Shown one piece after another: positions 23,735 through 35,886 of a stretch of DNA of 64,000 nt. This DNA is from Omphiscola glabra. Its lineage: Eukaryota > Mollusca > Gastropoda > Lymnaeidae. Location of the stretch: contig OZ024802.1 of NCBI GenBank assembly GCA_964017045.1, forward strand, positions 31,148,793 through 31,212,792. Reading direction: 5' to 3'. Under the pieces are notes generated by a model, which saw nothing but the letters and a program-made list of their open reading frames with translations, was not told where the DNA came from and did no database searches. Position numbers and translations under genes: made by a program. The first letter of the stretch is position 1. Every line of letters begins with the position of its first letter.

Positions 23735-24190
23735 ACAAATTTTGGAAAGGCCATATATCAGGAAATAAATTTTGGAAAGGCCATATATCAGGAAACAAAT
23801 TTTGGAAAGGCCATATCCCAGGAAACAAATTTTGGCAAGGTCATATCCCAGGAAACAAATTTTGGCAAGGCCATATCACAGGAAACAAATTTTGGAAAGA
23901 AAAATTTTGGAAAGGCCATATCCCAGGAAACAAATTTTGGAAACGCCATATCCCTGGAAACAAATTTTGGAAAGGCCATATCCCAGGAAACAAATTTTGG
24001 AAAGGCCATATCCCAGGAAACAAATTTTGGAAAGGCCATATCCCTGGAAACAAATTTTGGAAATACCATATCCCATTAACCAAATTTTGGAAAGGCCATA
24101 TCCCATTAACCAAATTTTGGAAACGTCATATCCCATTTAACCAAATTTTGGAAAGGCCATATCCCATTAACCAAATTTTGGAAAGGCCCT
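23735..24190. repeat. 30-bp minisatellite, about 15 copies
   Basis: Unit AAATTTTGGAAAGGCCATAT plus CCCAGGAAAC. Confidence 0.95.
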
Positions 24191-24500
24191 GGAAGCAAAT
24201 CTCTCATCTAAAAAAAAAATGATTTTAAAATAAAGACACGGAACGTCACCCCCCCCCCCCCCTCCCCTCCCACGTTTCTTGTTTCTTTACGGGATAGAAA
24301 AAAATATATTGAAAGGTAGCATTAATAATTTCGTTTTTGGTTAAATTATTTTTCACCCCAGACTCCACCCCCACCCCCAAATCCAGCCCCACGAACGTTA
24401 TGGCCATGGATATACGTCTGGCGTATTGCAGGTCTAACCAAATTACCCCCACACCCCCCCCCCCCATTAGAATGTCTTTAAAACCAACGGACAAGTCTCC

Positions 24501-27500
24501 TTACGGGCGGGATCTCAGATATCTCTCCAGAGCCTGCTCGGCCTCCTGCTTGCTGTGCTTGTCCAGCCACACCTCCATGGGGTCGATGGACCCGCAGCTC
24601 GCGGCGCCGCAGAGCCGACCGGTGAGGCCGCTGGCCGGCACGTTGAAGTGGGGGAACGTGCCGGGGAGCTCCATGGCTTGACCCAGGGTCTTCTCTAGAT
24701 ATTGTCTGGATGGACAACACGGATTAAAAAAACAACAATTGAACACTTTAACGGAATAATCACAGGGATAAGAATTCAGAATGAAATTTATTTAATCTGT
24801 AAGCACAAAACGTGAGTTGGTGTAACAGGCGCCACCATGTGCAATCACTCGACGGGGTTCCTTCTCTGCCACCGTTTCCACCCCTGATGGCAGAAATCAT
24901 TATGTGCCTTGCCATGCATACACATCTTGCAATGCACATATATCTTGCCACGTACACACATCCTGTCACAGCCACACATCTTGCAAGGTACACACATCTC
25001 GCAATGTTTACACATCTTGCCATGAAAAGACATCTTACATGGACACACATCTTGCCATGTACACGCATCTTGCCGCGGAAACACATCTTGTCGTGTACAC
25101 GCATCTTGCCGTGTACACACATCTTGCAATGTACACACATCTTGCTTTGTTCAGGATTTACGCATCTTGCAAGTTGCTAATAAGAGCAACAAACGCTTGT
25201 AAGTGTTGCGCTTGCTACGGCTACCTCTGCAGTTGCTTGCTACTGCTACCTCTGCAGTTGCTTGCTACGGCTACCTCTGCAGTTGCTTGCTACGGCTACC
25301 TCTGCAGTTGCTTGCTACGGCTACCTCTGATGTTGCTTGCTACGGCTACCTCTGATGTTGCTTGCTACGGCTACCTCTGCAGTTGTTTGCTATGGCTACC
25401 TCTGCAGTTGTTTGCTATGGCTACCTCTGTAGTTGTTTGCTACGGCTATCTCTGCAGTTGCTTACTATGGCTACCTCTGTAGTTGTTTGCTACGGCTATC
25501 TCTGCAGTTGTTGCTATGGCTACCTCTGTAGTTGTTTACTACGGCTATCTCTGCAGTTGCTTGCTATGGCTACCTCTGCAGTATCTTGCTACGCCTACCT
25601 CTAATTCCACCTACTGCACCACAGTGGCGTCATGCCATCTACTGCACCCCAATGGCGGAATGTTAGTTTGTGCACCACCATGTGAAATTCCACCCACTGC
25701 ACCAAAATGGTGTCATGCCATCTACTGCATATCAACGTTGGAATGCCATATATTGCACCACATCAAAGTAATGTACCGCAACCACAACGGTTGTCGTCCT
25801 ATGGTCCCGACTCACCTAGGATTAAGCGGTTCTCGTGTGTAATCGGTTTCAGGGAACGGGAGATACGTGTGGTCCAAAAGGGACATCCCCGGGGATATGT
25901 TGTGGATCTCGTTGACTTTGTAGAGTTCATCCCGTGGGTAGGGATTGTCTACTTCGTAAACCACCAGCCTGGGAAAATATGACATTTTTTATGTCTTGGT
26001 ACGGGAGTTATTGGGTGATCACGGGAAAAGGTTTTTTATGTAAAGGAAAAGGGTTGACTGGGAGATCACGGGTATGATGTAGAGCTGTCTGGAGGACTGC
26101 CTGTAAACTTTCTTTATGGCTGTCTGTAGGGCTGTCTGTATGGCTGTCTGTAGGGCTGTCTGTAGGACTGTCTGTAAACTGTCTGTAGGACTGTCTGTAA
26201 ACTGTCTGTAGGGCTGTCTGTAGGGCTCTCTATAACCTGTCTGTTGGGATATCTGTAAGGCTGTCTGTGGGGCTATCCGAAGGGCTGTCTGAAGGGCTGT
26301 CTGTAGGACTGTCTGTAGGACTGTCTGTAAACTGTCTGTAGGACTGTCTGTAGGGCTGTCTGGAGGACTGTCTGTACGGATGTCTATAAGACTGTATGTA
26401 GGGCTGTCTGTAATACTGTATGTAGGGCTGTCTGTAGGACTGTCTATAGGACTGTATGTAGGACTATTATTTAAAGTTCAGCAGGTAGGGTGTAAGACTG
26501 ACTGTATTTCCTATTAGTAGGACTGTCTGTAGATCTATTGTTTAAAGGCCGGCATATACAAACCTTTTTTTTCCCCAACACTTGGACCCATATGGGTATT
26601 TTCTCAAAATAACAGGAACAAGATGTAACAAAACTGCACCCGGTTAAGCCGTAGCATGTAACATTTTCTATCACAGGGGGAAGTGGAAGTGTTGAAACAT
26701 GTGTTTAACCTTGGGGGCGCCGGTCCAGGCGTGAAGCCCAACGCACTGTTTCCGAACCCGCCCTTCCTGTCCAGGAGGAGGTCATGCGCGTAGTTAACGC
26801 CAAGATGAAGGAACGGTCTCTCCCGCTCGTTCGGTCCAACAGGGTGGAACCGGAAGTTGTCGTGCATCCCCATGTTCCGGTATTGTGGCGGCCATCTTTC
26901 AAGTCTACAATAAGACAAACATTTTTTTTTTTTTTACACCGATCAGTTTCAAATCAGGAGTAAAGCAAAATACTAATTTTTATAAATATTAGTTTTTGCT
27001 TCAGACCTTCTTTTAACTTCATATAGGCCAGCGGTTCTCAACCTGTGGGTCGCGACCTCTTCGGGGGGTGAATGACCCTTTCACGGGGTGTCGCCTAAGT
27101 CCATCGGAAAACGCATTTATCATCTACAGCAACTAAAATAATTTTGTTGTTGGGGGTCGCCACAGCATGAGGAACTGTATGGGTCGCGGCATTAGGAAGG
27201 TTGAGAACCACTGATATAGGCGATGAATGGATTCAATTTAGTGTGACGGTAACATGAAGTATCAATAAATCTGGTTTCGTTTTGAGCTACATGGAAAAGC
27301 CTAAGATTGCCTTTAATCTTTTTTTAACAGTAAGTTGAGTAAGTCAACCATCACTTTAGCGAATAGTTTATTATAAACAAGTGTATGTGTACTACGTATT
27401 GTGAATATCCACCTATTCATGCAGGAGTATTTCTTTTTCATAGTATTTATATAGCTCATTTAAGAAAAAAAAACGAATTCGACACCCCCCCCTCCACTTT

Positions 27501-28032
27501 CCGGGCCCCAAACGTAATGTTATAAAAAGTAGGCCCCTTAAGAGTTCCTTCCGGATAATGGTGGATATTTGTGCTAAGTTTGGTCAAGATCCATCAATAC
27601 GTGTAAAAGCCTTTGTGGAACAGAGCCACAAACAAATCCACAAACAAATTTTGACTTATACATATATATATATATGTAGTGAAATTTATAATCGAATGCA
27701 AAAAATAAACAACCAAAAACAATATGGTGACATACTACATGTCACTTAATCAAAGCACATTCAAAAACTGCAGAGACTTGTGTAGAAAATGTATTCCCAT
27801 ATTGTTCACTTTTATTGGGAACATAACTTGGGCTCCTCGGGCAGCGACTCACCTAGTGGAACAGGGTTCGAATCTGTGTTATTGGGAACATAACTTCGGT
27901 TTCTCAGACAGCGACTCACCTAGTGGACCAGGGTTCGAATCTGGAGAGGCGTTTGTTCCTGTTGTAGCGCCACATCCAGTTGGGGAATTCGGGGTTCTCG
28001 CACGTGGCCAGGGACTCTCTACATGCCGCCAT
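24501..28032 (-). CDS. Uncharacterised 221-aa protein, four-exon gene (reconstructed)
   Basis: Exons on the minus strand are 28032-27920, 26904-26710, 25968-25816 and 24705-24501. All introns are GT-AG and all split an Arg codon after its second base (phase 2: AG|A, AG|G, AG|A). The lengths 113+195+153+205 give exactly 222 codons with the stop, so the model is internally consistent. The start ATG at 28032 reads MAACRESLATCENPEFPNWM. Exon 2 carries RLERWPPQYRNMG (38-50), the cluster's PPxYR-type motif. Exon 3 is YEVDNPYPRDELYKVN, exon 4 ends with an amphipathic helix-like KHSKQEAEQALERYLRSRP. No signal peptide or transmembrane segment; function unknown. A structural axonemal role is only inferred from composition and neighbours. 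The introns hold minisatellites and a SPIN copy. Exon 1 ends in a segment that was tandemly duplicated with its donor site. Confidence 0.82.
24905..25170. repeat. 18-bp minisatellite in intron 3 of the 221-aa gene
   Basis: Unit CACACATCTTGCCATGTA, about 14 copies. Confidence 0.93.
25200..25605. repeat. 25-bp minisatellite in intron 3 of the 221-aa gene
   Basis: The unit contains TTGCTTGCTACGGCTACCTC and TGCAG, about 16 copies. Followed to 25770 by loose CTACTGCACCACAATGGCG repeats. Confidence 0.93.
26085..26545. repeat. 12-bp minisatellite in intron 2 of the 221-aa gene
   Basis: Unit GGCTGTCTGTAG with GGACTGTCTGTA and AACTGTCTGTA variants, more than 30 copies. Confidence 0.93.
27029..27213. 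mobile_element. SPIN-like hAT MITE, copy 2 (in intron 1)
   Basis: CAGCGGTTCTCAACCTGTGG at the left, GGTTGAGAACCACTG at the right. The interior has GGTCGCGACC, GGTGTCGCCTAAGTCCATCG and GGGTCGCGGCATTAGGAAGG, all in SPIN order. Perfect 8-bp target duplication ATATAGGC (central TA) at 27021-27028 and 27214-27221. 185 bp. Confidence 0.92.
27822..27955. repeat. Tandem duplication of the exon-1 end and splice donor
   Basis: Two copies of a ~67-bp segment (TTATTGGGAACATAACTT...GCGACTCACCTAGTGGA.CAG...). The copy nearer the start codon holds the real 3' end of exon 1 with its GTGAGTC donor. The other copy, 67 bases into intron 1, repeats both with few changes. Confidence 0.85.
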
Positions 28033-28139
28033 GCTGGTGGGTGGTTCGCACGTCTGCTCCCTAGCGCCTAAAACGTTGACCGCTGTCGAGCAGACGACGG
28101 CAGCTCAAAACTGGCCGAGCTGATTAAAGAGAAACATTC

Positions 28140-28405
28140 AACGTGGTGTGTCCCAGATAATGGATATTATGTATTTCAAATGGGACCCTGGATAATGGAT
28201 ATTTTGCGTTTGAGACATTCTCAGGATGATGAGTGGTATATTTCAAATGGGACCCTGGATAATGGATATTGCTTCGTATAGTTCCAACCCTGGAAAATGG
28301 TTATTGTTCCATACAATTGTTACACTGGATAGTGGATATTTTCCTATATAGGTTTTATTCTTGATACTGGATATTCTCCCTTGCAGTTTGTACTTCAGAT
28401 ACTGG
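28140..28405. repeat. Degenerate ~55-bp repeat
   Basis: Repeats of GATAATGGATATT with spacer CAAATGGGACCCTG, 5-6 eroded copies. Confidence 0.75.
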
Positions 28406-29089
28406 GTATATACCACACCCTCAATATATTCAAAGTAAATTATGTTCAACAATGTAATCCTATATTCTAATTGTGCCACACTTTGCTCGGAAACATCTCA
28501 GAAACAGTGCATATTTATTATCCAAACTTGAGTTTTTTTAATCGCACAATTTTAAAGCAATTTGTTTCAACGTGTCGTAACATAGTACAAGAGGGAAACA
28601 TATACGCTCAAGCAAAAAATACCCACGATTAGTGGCGTAGCTGGCTGGGAGAGGTCCAGGGGTCTGGATCCCCCCTCCCCCTTTTATTCTGTTGTCAAAA
28701 AATGATTTTTGTTTTATTAAGCAGTAATGCCTAGTAGTGTATAGTGCTCAAAGGATGGCTAAGGTTGGACCCGCCCAACCCCTTGCAAAAACAGTCACCT
28801 ACGCCCTTGCCCAAGATATAATGCTATTCTACGAATTCGACCATTTCTTCTGTACATCCAAAATCCACACACAATTCCATGATGAACAGCGCGGCTGTCC
28901 CACGGAGCAGCCATTTAACGATAAACAGCGCATCTGGTAGTACAAAGATGGAGGAAAGTGATGAGAAAAAGAGTGGTAGGGGGGAGAGAGGGAGAGAGAG
29001 AAGTTTCAGAATGTTGGTTGCAGAGGGTCTGTCGTTCTTAAAGAAATGAGAGACGAATGGGGGGTGGGGGTGGGGGGATAGCAAAGCAA
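28406..29089. other. Intergenic DNA with an eroded MITE
   Basis: AGTGGCGTAGCTGGC at 28631 and CACCTACGCCCTTG at about 28797-28810 look like the ends of another CAGTGGCGTAGC-family MITE, without a clear target duplication. G-runs lie near 29058-29078. Confidence 0.4.
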
Positions 29090-29805
29090 CGCCACACTAG
29101 AGTACACTTGTCAAGTGTAGAATATTAGATGACAGACTATAGCTGGGGTTGAAATGTAGAGCAATAGATGACCGACATCATCTGGGTTGATTTGTGGACA
29201 AATAGATGACAGACTAAACCTGGGGTTGAAATGTAGAGCAATAGATGACCGACATCATCTGGGTTGATATGTGGACAAATAGATGACAGACTAAACCTGG
29301 GGTTGAAATGTAGAGCAATAGATGACCGACATCATCTGGGTTGATTTGTGGAACAATAGATGACAGACATCATCTGGATTGAAATGTGGAACAATAGATG
29401 ACAGACATCATCTGGATTGAAATGTAGAGCAATAGATGACTGACATCATCTGGGTTGATATGTGGAACAATAGATGACAGACATTATCTGGATTGAAATG
29501 TGGAACAATAGATGACAGACATCTGGATTGAAATGTGGAACAATAGATGACAGACATCATCTGGATTGAAATGTAGAGCAATAGATGACCGACATCATCT
29601 GGGTTGATATGTGGAACAATAGATGACCGACATCATCTGGATTCAACTGTAGAGCAATAGATGACCGACATCATCTGGGTTGATATGTGGAACAATAGAT
29701 GACCGACATCATCTGGATTGAACTGTAGAACAACAGATGACCGACTATAGCTGGGGTTGAAATGTGGAACAATAGATGACCGACTAAAGCTGGGGTTGAA
29801 ATTTC
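29090..29805. repeat. 38-bp minisatellite, about 18 copies
   Basis: The unit contains AATAGATGACCGACATCATC and TGGGTTGATATGTGGAAC. ATGATGTCGG/CCGACATCAT makes each unit partly self-complementary with its neighbour. Confidence 0.95.
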
Positions 29806-29920
29806 TTTTCTAACACACTAAGCTTTTGAGCTGTGCAGCTTGCATAAAATATCTGTCCCTTCTTAAAGTTCTCATCAAACAGGACTTGGTGACAGAAATA
29901 ATTACGATTGGGCTCTTAAG

Positions 29921-30246
29921 CAGCGGTTCTCAACCTGTGGGTTTGCGACCCCTTTGGGGGTCAAACGACCCATTCTCAGGGGTCACCTAAGATACATCGG
30001 AAAACATATATATTCTCTATAGTTGAGAAGTAGCAACAAATAATTTTGTGGTTGGGGGGTCGTCACAACACGAGAAACTGTAATAAACTGTGGCGGCATT
30101 CTCAGGGGTCACCTAAGATACATCGGAAAACATATATATTCTCTATAGTTGGGAAGTGGCAACAAAATAATTTTGTGGTTGGGGGTCGCCACAACTCGAG
30201 AAACTGTAATAAAGGGTCGCGGCATTAGGAAGGTTGAGAACCACTG
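29921..30246. mobile_element. SPIN-like hAT MITE, copy 3, with internal duplication
   Basis: Begins CAGCGGTTCTCAACCTGTGG and ends GGTTGAGAACCACTG. Flanks CTCTTAAG and GTCTTAAG agree at 7 of 8 bases. An internal block of about 125 bp, from CATTCTCAGGGGTCACCTAA to the GTCGCCACAAC region, is present twice, giving 326 bp instead of about 200. Confidence 0.88.
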
Positions 30247-30327
30247 GTCTTAAGTATGGTTCAAATTCGAAAGGTTCACGCATTGATCAAATGACCAGAC
30301 TGAAACAAACAAACAAAAAAACACTAT

Positions 30328-31304
30328 GGCTAATTGTTACTCTTGGTGCCTCATTTGCAAAAGCCTGGTTCCGATAGGGTCAAAACCCTGGTTCCGATAG
30401 GGTCAAAAGCCTGGTTCCGATAGGGTCAAAAGCCTGGTTCCGATAGGGTCAAAACCCTGGTTCCGATAGGGTCAAAAGCCTGGTTCCGATAGGGTCAAAA
30501 CCCTGGTTCCGATAGGGTCAAAAGCCTGGTTCCGATAGGGTCAAAACCCTGGTTCCGATAGGGTCAAAAGCCTGGTTCCGATAGGGTCAAAACCCTGGTT
30601 CCGATAGGGTCAAAAGCCTGGTTCCGATAGGGTCAAAACCCTAGTTCCGATAGGGTCAAAAGCCTGGTTCCGATGGTGTCAAAACCCTAGTTCCGATAGG
30701 GTCAAAAGCCTGGTTCCGATGGTGTCAAAACCCTAGTTCCGATAGGGTCAAAACCCTAGTTCCGATAGGGTCAAAAGCCTGGTTCCGATGGTGTCAAAAC
30801 CCTAGTTCCGATAGGGTCAAAAGCCTGGTTCCGATGGTGTCAAAACCCTAGTTCCGATAGGGTCAAAAGCCTGGTTCCGATGGTGTCAAAACCCTAGTTC
30901 CGATAGGGTCAAAAGCCTAGTTCCGATAGGGTCAAAAGCCTGGTTCCGATGGTGTCAAAACCCTAGTTCCGATAGGGTCAAAAGCCTGGTTCCGATGGTG
31001 TCAAAACCCTAGTTCCGATAGGGTCAAAACCCTAGTTCCGATAGGGTCAAAACCCTGGTTCCGATAGGGTCAAAAGCCTGGTTCCGATAGGGTCAAAACC
31101 CTAGTTCCGATAGGGTCAAAACCCTGGTTCCGATGGTGTCAAAACCCAGGTTAGGGATAAATTTAGGGTTCAGGTTAGGGTTAGGGATACATTTAGGAAA
31201 TATTTTCATTATTTATTAACGTGTTATTCTTAATTTTACGCGTCGCGGCAACCAAGATGGCGGCCATGGTAAAAAAAACGGGGCACCATCTCTTCCGAAT
31301 TACC
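30328..31304. mobile_element. TIR element with minisatellite core, copy Z
   Basis: Left end GGCTAATTGTTACTCTTGG, right end CATCTCTTCCGAATTACC, bounded by AACACTAT at 30320-30327 and AACGCTAT at 31305-31312 (8-bp target duplication, one mismatch). The core (about 30358-31148) is some 34 copies of a 23-bp unit, GGTTCCGATAGGGTCAAAA plus CCCT or GCCT. Then come TTAGGGTTCAGGTTAGGG words and a subterminal CGGCAACCAAGATGGCGGC. Same family as 51724-52004 and 36116-36719. No protein-coding capacity. Confidence 0.85.
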
Positions 31305-31544
31305 AACGCTATTAACTAAATCAATTGTAACAATAGTGTTACGGAAGTGTACTACGCTTATAAAAAACAATCGAACCAAAGTGAAGAATGTAAAAGTGTA
31401 AAATTTGTTACTTTGTTGTGCATTGTGGTAGGTCCCCCCTCTTTTGTCTGGTGCGTTCACCGGAGGTGCGGACAAGTGCAGACGGTGAGACTTTGTGCGG
31501 GAAATGCCGATAGTTTCTCCTAAGTCAGCTTTGCGTCACTGACG

Positions 31545-31790
31545 TCTTTTTAAAGAGGCGTGACTTATAAAGATGGTTAACTTTCTTTTAGTCAGCCTCG
31601 CTCCACTGATAGCTTTTAAAATAATAAATGACTTATAAAGATGGTTATCTTTCTTTTAGTCAGCTTTGCTCCACTGATAGCTTTTAAAATAATAAATGAC
31701 TTATAAAGATGGTTATCTTTCTTTTAGTCAGCCTTGCTCCACTGATAGTTTTTAAAAAATAATAAATGACTTATAAAGATACTGACATTC
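31545..31790. repeat. ~68-bp tandem repeat, 3 copies
   Basis: The unit contains TTTCTTTTAGTCAGCTTTGC, TCCACTGATAGCTTTTAAAA and AATGACTTATAAAGATGG. Confidence 0.93.
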
Positions 31791-32232
31791 ACCATGTCAA
31801 CTAAAGATCGCAGTGCGCATTCACAAGGTTTCTCATCTTTTCAAAGGTCATGGTACAATGATTATTTGACTGATCGGAGGTCATACTATTATTATTATTA
31901 GTGGTAGTAGTTATATATATAGCTGTGCATAAAAGGTACCCCAAGCCGAGGGCAGGGCTCACATAATCATGAACTCAAAAATTAACATACATTAATTAAA
32001 TTAAACAAAACAAATGTGTATTCGCTCCAACCCTCCCATAACCATTTCCATGTCTTACACGTCGAGCCATTTTCTTACTGGTCTGAGAAGACATTGTTAA
32101 CCACGAGTATAAACCACTAGCTCAGATTCAAAGCAGAAACAAGCCATTTAAGGTCGAATCGCCTCTTTAAGTTACGCCCCTGGTGGGGGGGGGGGGCTGT
32201 CTCAGGGGCTTCGCGGCCAGACTGGAATAAAG
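31791..32232. other. Intergenic DNA
   Basis: No gene. The CCCCAAGCCGAGGGCAGGGC region near 31940 may be another LINE-like 3' UTR hairpin. G-run at 32186. Confidence 0.4.
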
Positions 32233-32239
32233 ACTACTG

Positions 32240-32508
32240 GTTGAAGTAGTTGATGGCCAGTTGAGTCTAGCGGAGGGTGCTTTGGGGATGTAGTTGATGG
32301 CCAGTTGAGTCTAGCGGAGGGTGCTTTGGGGATGTAGTTGATGGCCAGTTGAGTCTAGCGGAGGGTGCTTTGGGGATGTAGTTGATGGCCAGTTGAGTTT
32401 AGCGGAGGGTGCGTTGGGGATGTAGTTGATGGCCAGTTGAGTCTAGCGGAGGGTGCGTTGGGGATGTAGTTGATGGCCAGTTGAGTTTAGCGGAGGGTGC
32501 GTTGGGGA
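32240..32508. repeat. 44-bp minisatellite, 6 copies
   Basis: The unit contains TAGTTGATGGCCAGTTGAGT and CTAGCGGAGGGTGCTTTGGG. Copies are almost identical, so it is recent. Confidence 0.95.
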
Positions 32509-32734
32509 AGACTTCATGAGCTTCGGCTCGATAATTCACTGTTTTTCTAAAGTAGATTAGATTAGATTAGTTACGCCCCTGACAACATTAACAATTACAA
32601 CGGGCTTTACCGACTTAAACTTTTACAAAGAAATCAACCAAAAACTGAATCACTGACACATGGAACATAGTGGGTTTTTATTACATGACATTTTTATTAG
32701 AAAGTCATATGTCATATGCTACATTTATCAGAGG

Positions 32735-33090
32735 ACATTTTTAACATGCTACATTGACTGGAGGACATTTTAAAATGCTACATTTATCAGAGGTTATTTT
32801 TAACATGCTACATTTATCGGAGGACATTTTTAACATGCTACATTTATCAGAGGACATTTTTAACATGCTACATTTATCGGAGGACATTTTTAACATGCTA
32901 CATTGACTGGAGGACATTTTTAAACATGCTACATTTACTGGAGGAATTTTTTAACATGCTGCATTTATTGGAGGACATTTTTAACATGCTACATTGACTG
33001 GAGGACATTTTAACATGCTACATTGACTGGAGGACATTTGTAACATGCTACATTTATTGGAGGACATTTGTAACATGCTACATTTCTAAA
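32735..33090. repeat. ~30-bp minisatellite, about 12 copies
   Basis: Unit GGACATTTTTAACATGCTAC plus ATTTATCGGA. Confidence 0.94.
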
Positions 33091-33284
33091 CGACTGTCAT
33101 ACGTGTACAACAATCAATGAGAATAACAAAACTGACATGGTCGGCCGATGAGTGAAGTTGTTTGAATGTTTGATAGGTTGTATGAATGTTTGATAGGCTG
33201 TTTTATTGTCTGACAGGTTGTTTTAATCTTTGTTAGGTTGTTACGGTCTCAGACACTCATTGTTTAATTGTATTTCTTTCCGTC

Positions 33285-33460
33285 CGACTTCTCTGATGGT
33301 GGCAGGAAGATTTTCTTTCGATCATTCAACTTCTCTGATGGTGACAGGAAGATTTTCTTTCGATCATTCAACTTCTCTGATGGTGACAGGAAGATTTTCT
33401 TTCGATCATTCAACTTCTCTGATGGTGACCGGAAGATTTTCTTTCGATCATTCAACTTCC
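33285..33460. repeat. 42-bp minisatellite, 4 copies
   Basis: The unit contains TTCTCTGATGGTGACAGGAA and GATTTTCTTTCGATCATTC. ORFs on both strands are period effects. Confidence 0.94.
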
Positions 33461-33847
33461 ATTGACTTTCTCATGCCCGATGCCCTGGCGACCAACTTGT
33501 ATTAGCACAACTGAAACCATCTTTCATAGCACCTCTAAGCACATGTCCATGTCATTGGAAACTGAAGTGTTATGAATCGGTCATATTTTAAGTTCAAATA
33601 TCCACACACAATGGATTATAACGCAATTCATGTGATCGTAACGTTGGATATCCTGCTTTGTGATTATACATGAAAATCCAGTTGCTCCGACGCTTCCAAT
33701 AACACCAAGTATCCATGCACACCACACACCTCCACACACACACTCACAAACTAGATATTTGACAAGCCCCACCGTCGAACACGGTGACAACAATAAGGTG
33801 TCCAGCAAAGCTGTCCAGCAATGCAGTTAGAGGGCCGATGTGCTCCG

Positions 33848-35886
33848 TCAGCACAACACGTTGTAGATCTGCGCCTCGGAAAACGGGCCGGGTAGGTAAC
33901 GGTACTTGTCCCACGCCATGTAGCTGTCCTCCGTCTTGAAGTCCATGTCTCCCTTTGTCTTGGTCTGGGGAGCGAACAGATGGTGACTCATTGAAGCGTG
34001 GAGATGCTAACTCACACACACACACTAACACACCCGTGATGACATTGTAACATTTTATGTGGAACACGGTGGCAGTGTGACATGTTACGGGATCGTAACC
34101 TAGCAGTAACCGTAACTTGTCTGCGCCGCTAACTGTATCACCAGCACGGTTCCGCGACCCCCCCCCCGCCCCAAACCCCCCTTACCCAACCCCACTGCGC
34201 CAAATCCCACCCCTAACACCCCCTTTCCCCCAGTTTGCTCTTAAAACGGGATGAGACATATCCAAAGACAATTTCCTTAAATTGAGTAGAGCCCCGACAG
34301 ATGTGATCACAAGATCATGGATGTTAAATATTTGCTCCGAAATCAAGATTGATATTCTACGATACAATAGTGCCGATATTACCTATTACAATAGTGCCGA
34401 TATTACCTATTACAATAGTGCCGATATTACCTATTACAATAGTGCCGATATTATCTTTTACAATAGTGCCGATATTACCTATTACAATAGTGTCGATATT
34501 ATCTATTACAATAGTTCCGTTATTACCTATTACAATAGTGCCGATATTATCTATTACAGCAGTGCCGATATTATCTATTACAATAGTGCCAATATTACCT
34601 AATACAGTAGTGCCGATATTATCTATTACAATAATGCCAATATTACCTATTACAGTAATGCCAATATTACCTATTACAGTAATGCCAATATTACCTATTA
34701 CAATAATGCCAATATTACTTATTACAGTAGTGCCGATATTATCTATTACAATATTGCCAAAATTATCCATACCAAAAACGATAACATTATATTAGTTATG
34801 TTACCACAGTGAAAAGATTATCGTTTACAATTACAAAAGGTTACAGTTACATATGTTACACGGTTACACACCAACTCGTCATTACATAAATGTGTCTTGG
34901 CTTACCAGGAACTTTGCTGGGGTCGTCGTCAGCCCGTCAAACATGGCGACTTGGGCGGGTGGTGGGCCGGGAGGGAAGGTCAGGGCGCCATTTCTGTCAT
35001 ACACAAACACAAGAGATGACCAGTCAGCAATAACAACGTAGGCTTCTTACTTGGAATGGCTAGCATTAATAAACATACAACGGAGAGTGAAAGAGAGAGG
35101 GAGGTGATAAGAGAGATATGGAAAGAGGGGAGGGAGAGAGAGGAGAAAGAGAGAGGAGAGAAAGAGGAGGGTGAGATAGAGGGAAATGGAGATAGAGAGT
35201 GCGAGGAGAAAGAGAGTGATTAGATGAAAGAGAGAGAGAGAAACAGAGAGTAAGTGATTGAGAGAGACATACAGACAGAGAGAGAGAGAGAGAGCGAGAG
35301 AGAAAGATAGCGAGAGAGAGAGAGAGAGGGGGGGAGAGAAAGTCCAAGAGAAAATCGAGTTCAAAGCTTATATCTAAAACAATGACGTCGCAAGGTCGAT
35401 GAGATCAGCGCCATGGACGTCATGGACGTCATAGCAAAACAGAGATTATCGAGGTCCAAACTATGGCGAGAGTATTTTGTCTTGACTAGCCCCCCCCCCC
35501 CCACCCCTCCCATGGTTCTGACCCGGATTATTTAGCGCACACTAACCTGCGCGAACTAAAGGTCAAACATTCGAATGTCATTTGAAGGTAATCTCTTACC
35601 TGAGGCTGGGCACAGCGCTCGGCCTGGGCTCGAAATGATGCGAGTGAGCAGACGTGTGGTAGTCCGTCCTCGGCGGGGCGCCGAACACGTTGTAGTGGGC
35701 CCCCAGCAGACGATACATCGGGGGGCCCTGGTCCTTGTACATGAACCGATCGTCCAGGCGGTCAAAGGTCGGGTGGCGGTGCGTCCACGAAGGCCCCTTG
35801 GAAAACAGTACCTGAGACGGCTCCGACGGTCGTCGTTCGTGGTTCGCCGGAAGTGCGTGAAGCGTCGTGGGATTGAGGTAAGCCAT
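33848..35886 (-). CDS. Uncharacterised 163-aa protein, three-exon gene (reconstructed)
   Basis: Minus-strand exons 35886-35600, 34993-34906 and 33964-33848 total 492 bases, 163 codons plus TGA. Donors are CTCAG|GTAAGAG and TTCCTG|GTAAGCC; acceptors TGTGTATGACAG and TTCGCTCCCCAG. Intron 1 is phase 2 within an Arg codon, intron 2 phase 0. The start is the only ATG (MAYLNPTTLHALPANHE); the upstream in-frame extension begins only with GTG. GPPMYRLLG at 54-62 is nearly identical to GPPMYRMLG in the 49791-50297 gene. Exon 2 is Pro-rich (LTFPPGPPPAQVAMFDG), exon 3 reads MAWDKYRYLPGPFSEAQIYN. No signal peptide, membrane span or known domain. An RFX X-box-like sequence overlaps the start codon, which would fit a ciliary gene; the function remains unknown. 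Confidence 0.82.
34365..34775. repeat. 24-bp minisatellite in intron 2 of the 163-aa gene
   Basis: The unit contains TATTACCTATTACAATAGTG and CCGA, about 17 copies. All six frames can stay open because 24 is a multiple of 3. Confidence 0.94.
35070..35345. repeat. (GA)n-rich purine tract in intron 1 of the 163-aa gene
   Basis: GAGAGAGAAAG-type low-complexity sequence, pyrimidine-rich on the transcribed minus strand. Confidence 0.93.

Noticed and set aside
27822..27955. tRNA gene suggested by GGTTCGAATC
   Set aside because: No box A at proper spacing and no cloverleaf; the sequence is better explained by the exon 1 boundary and its duplication.
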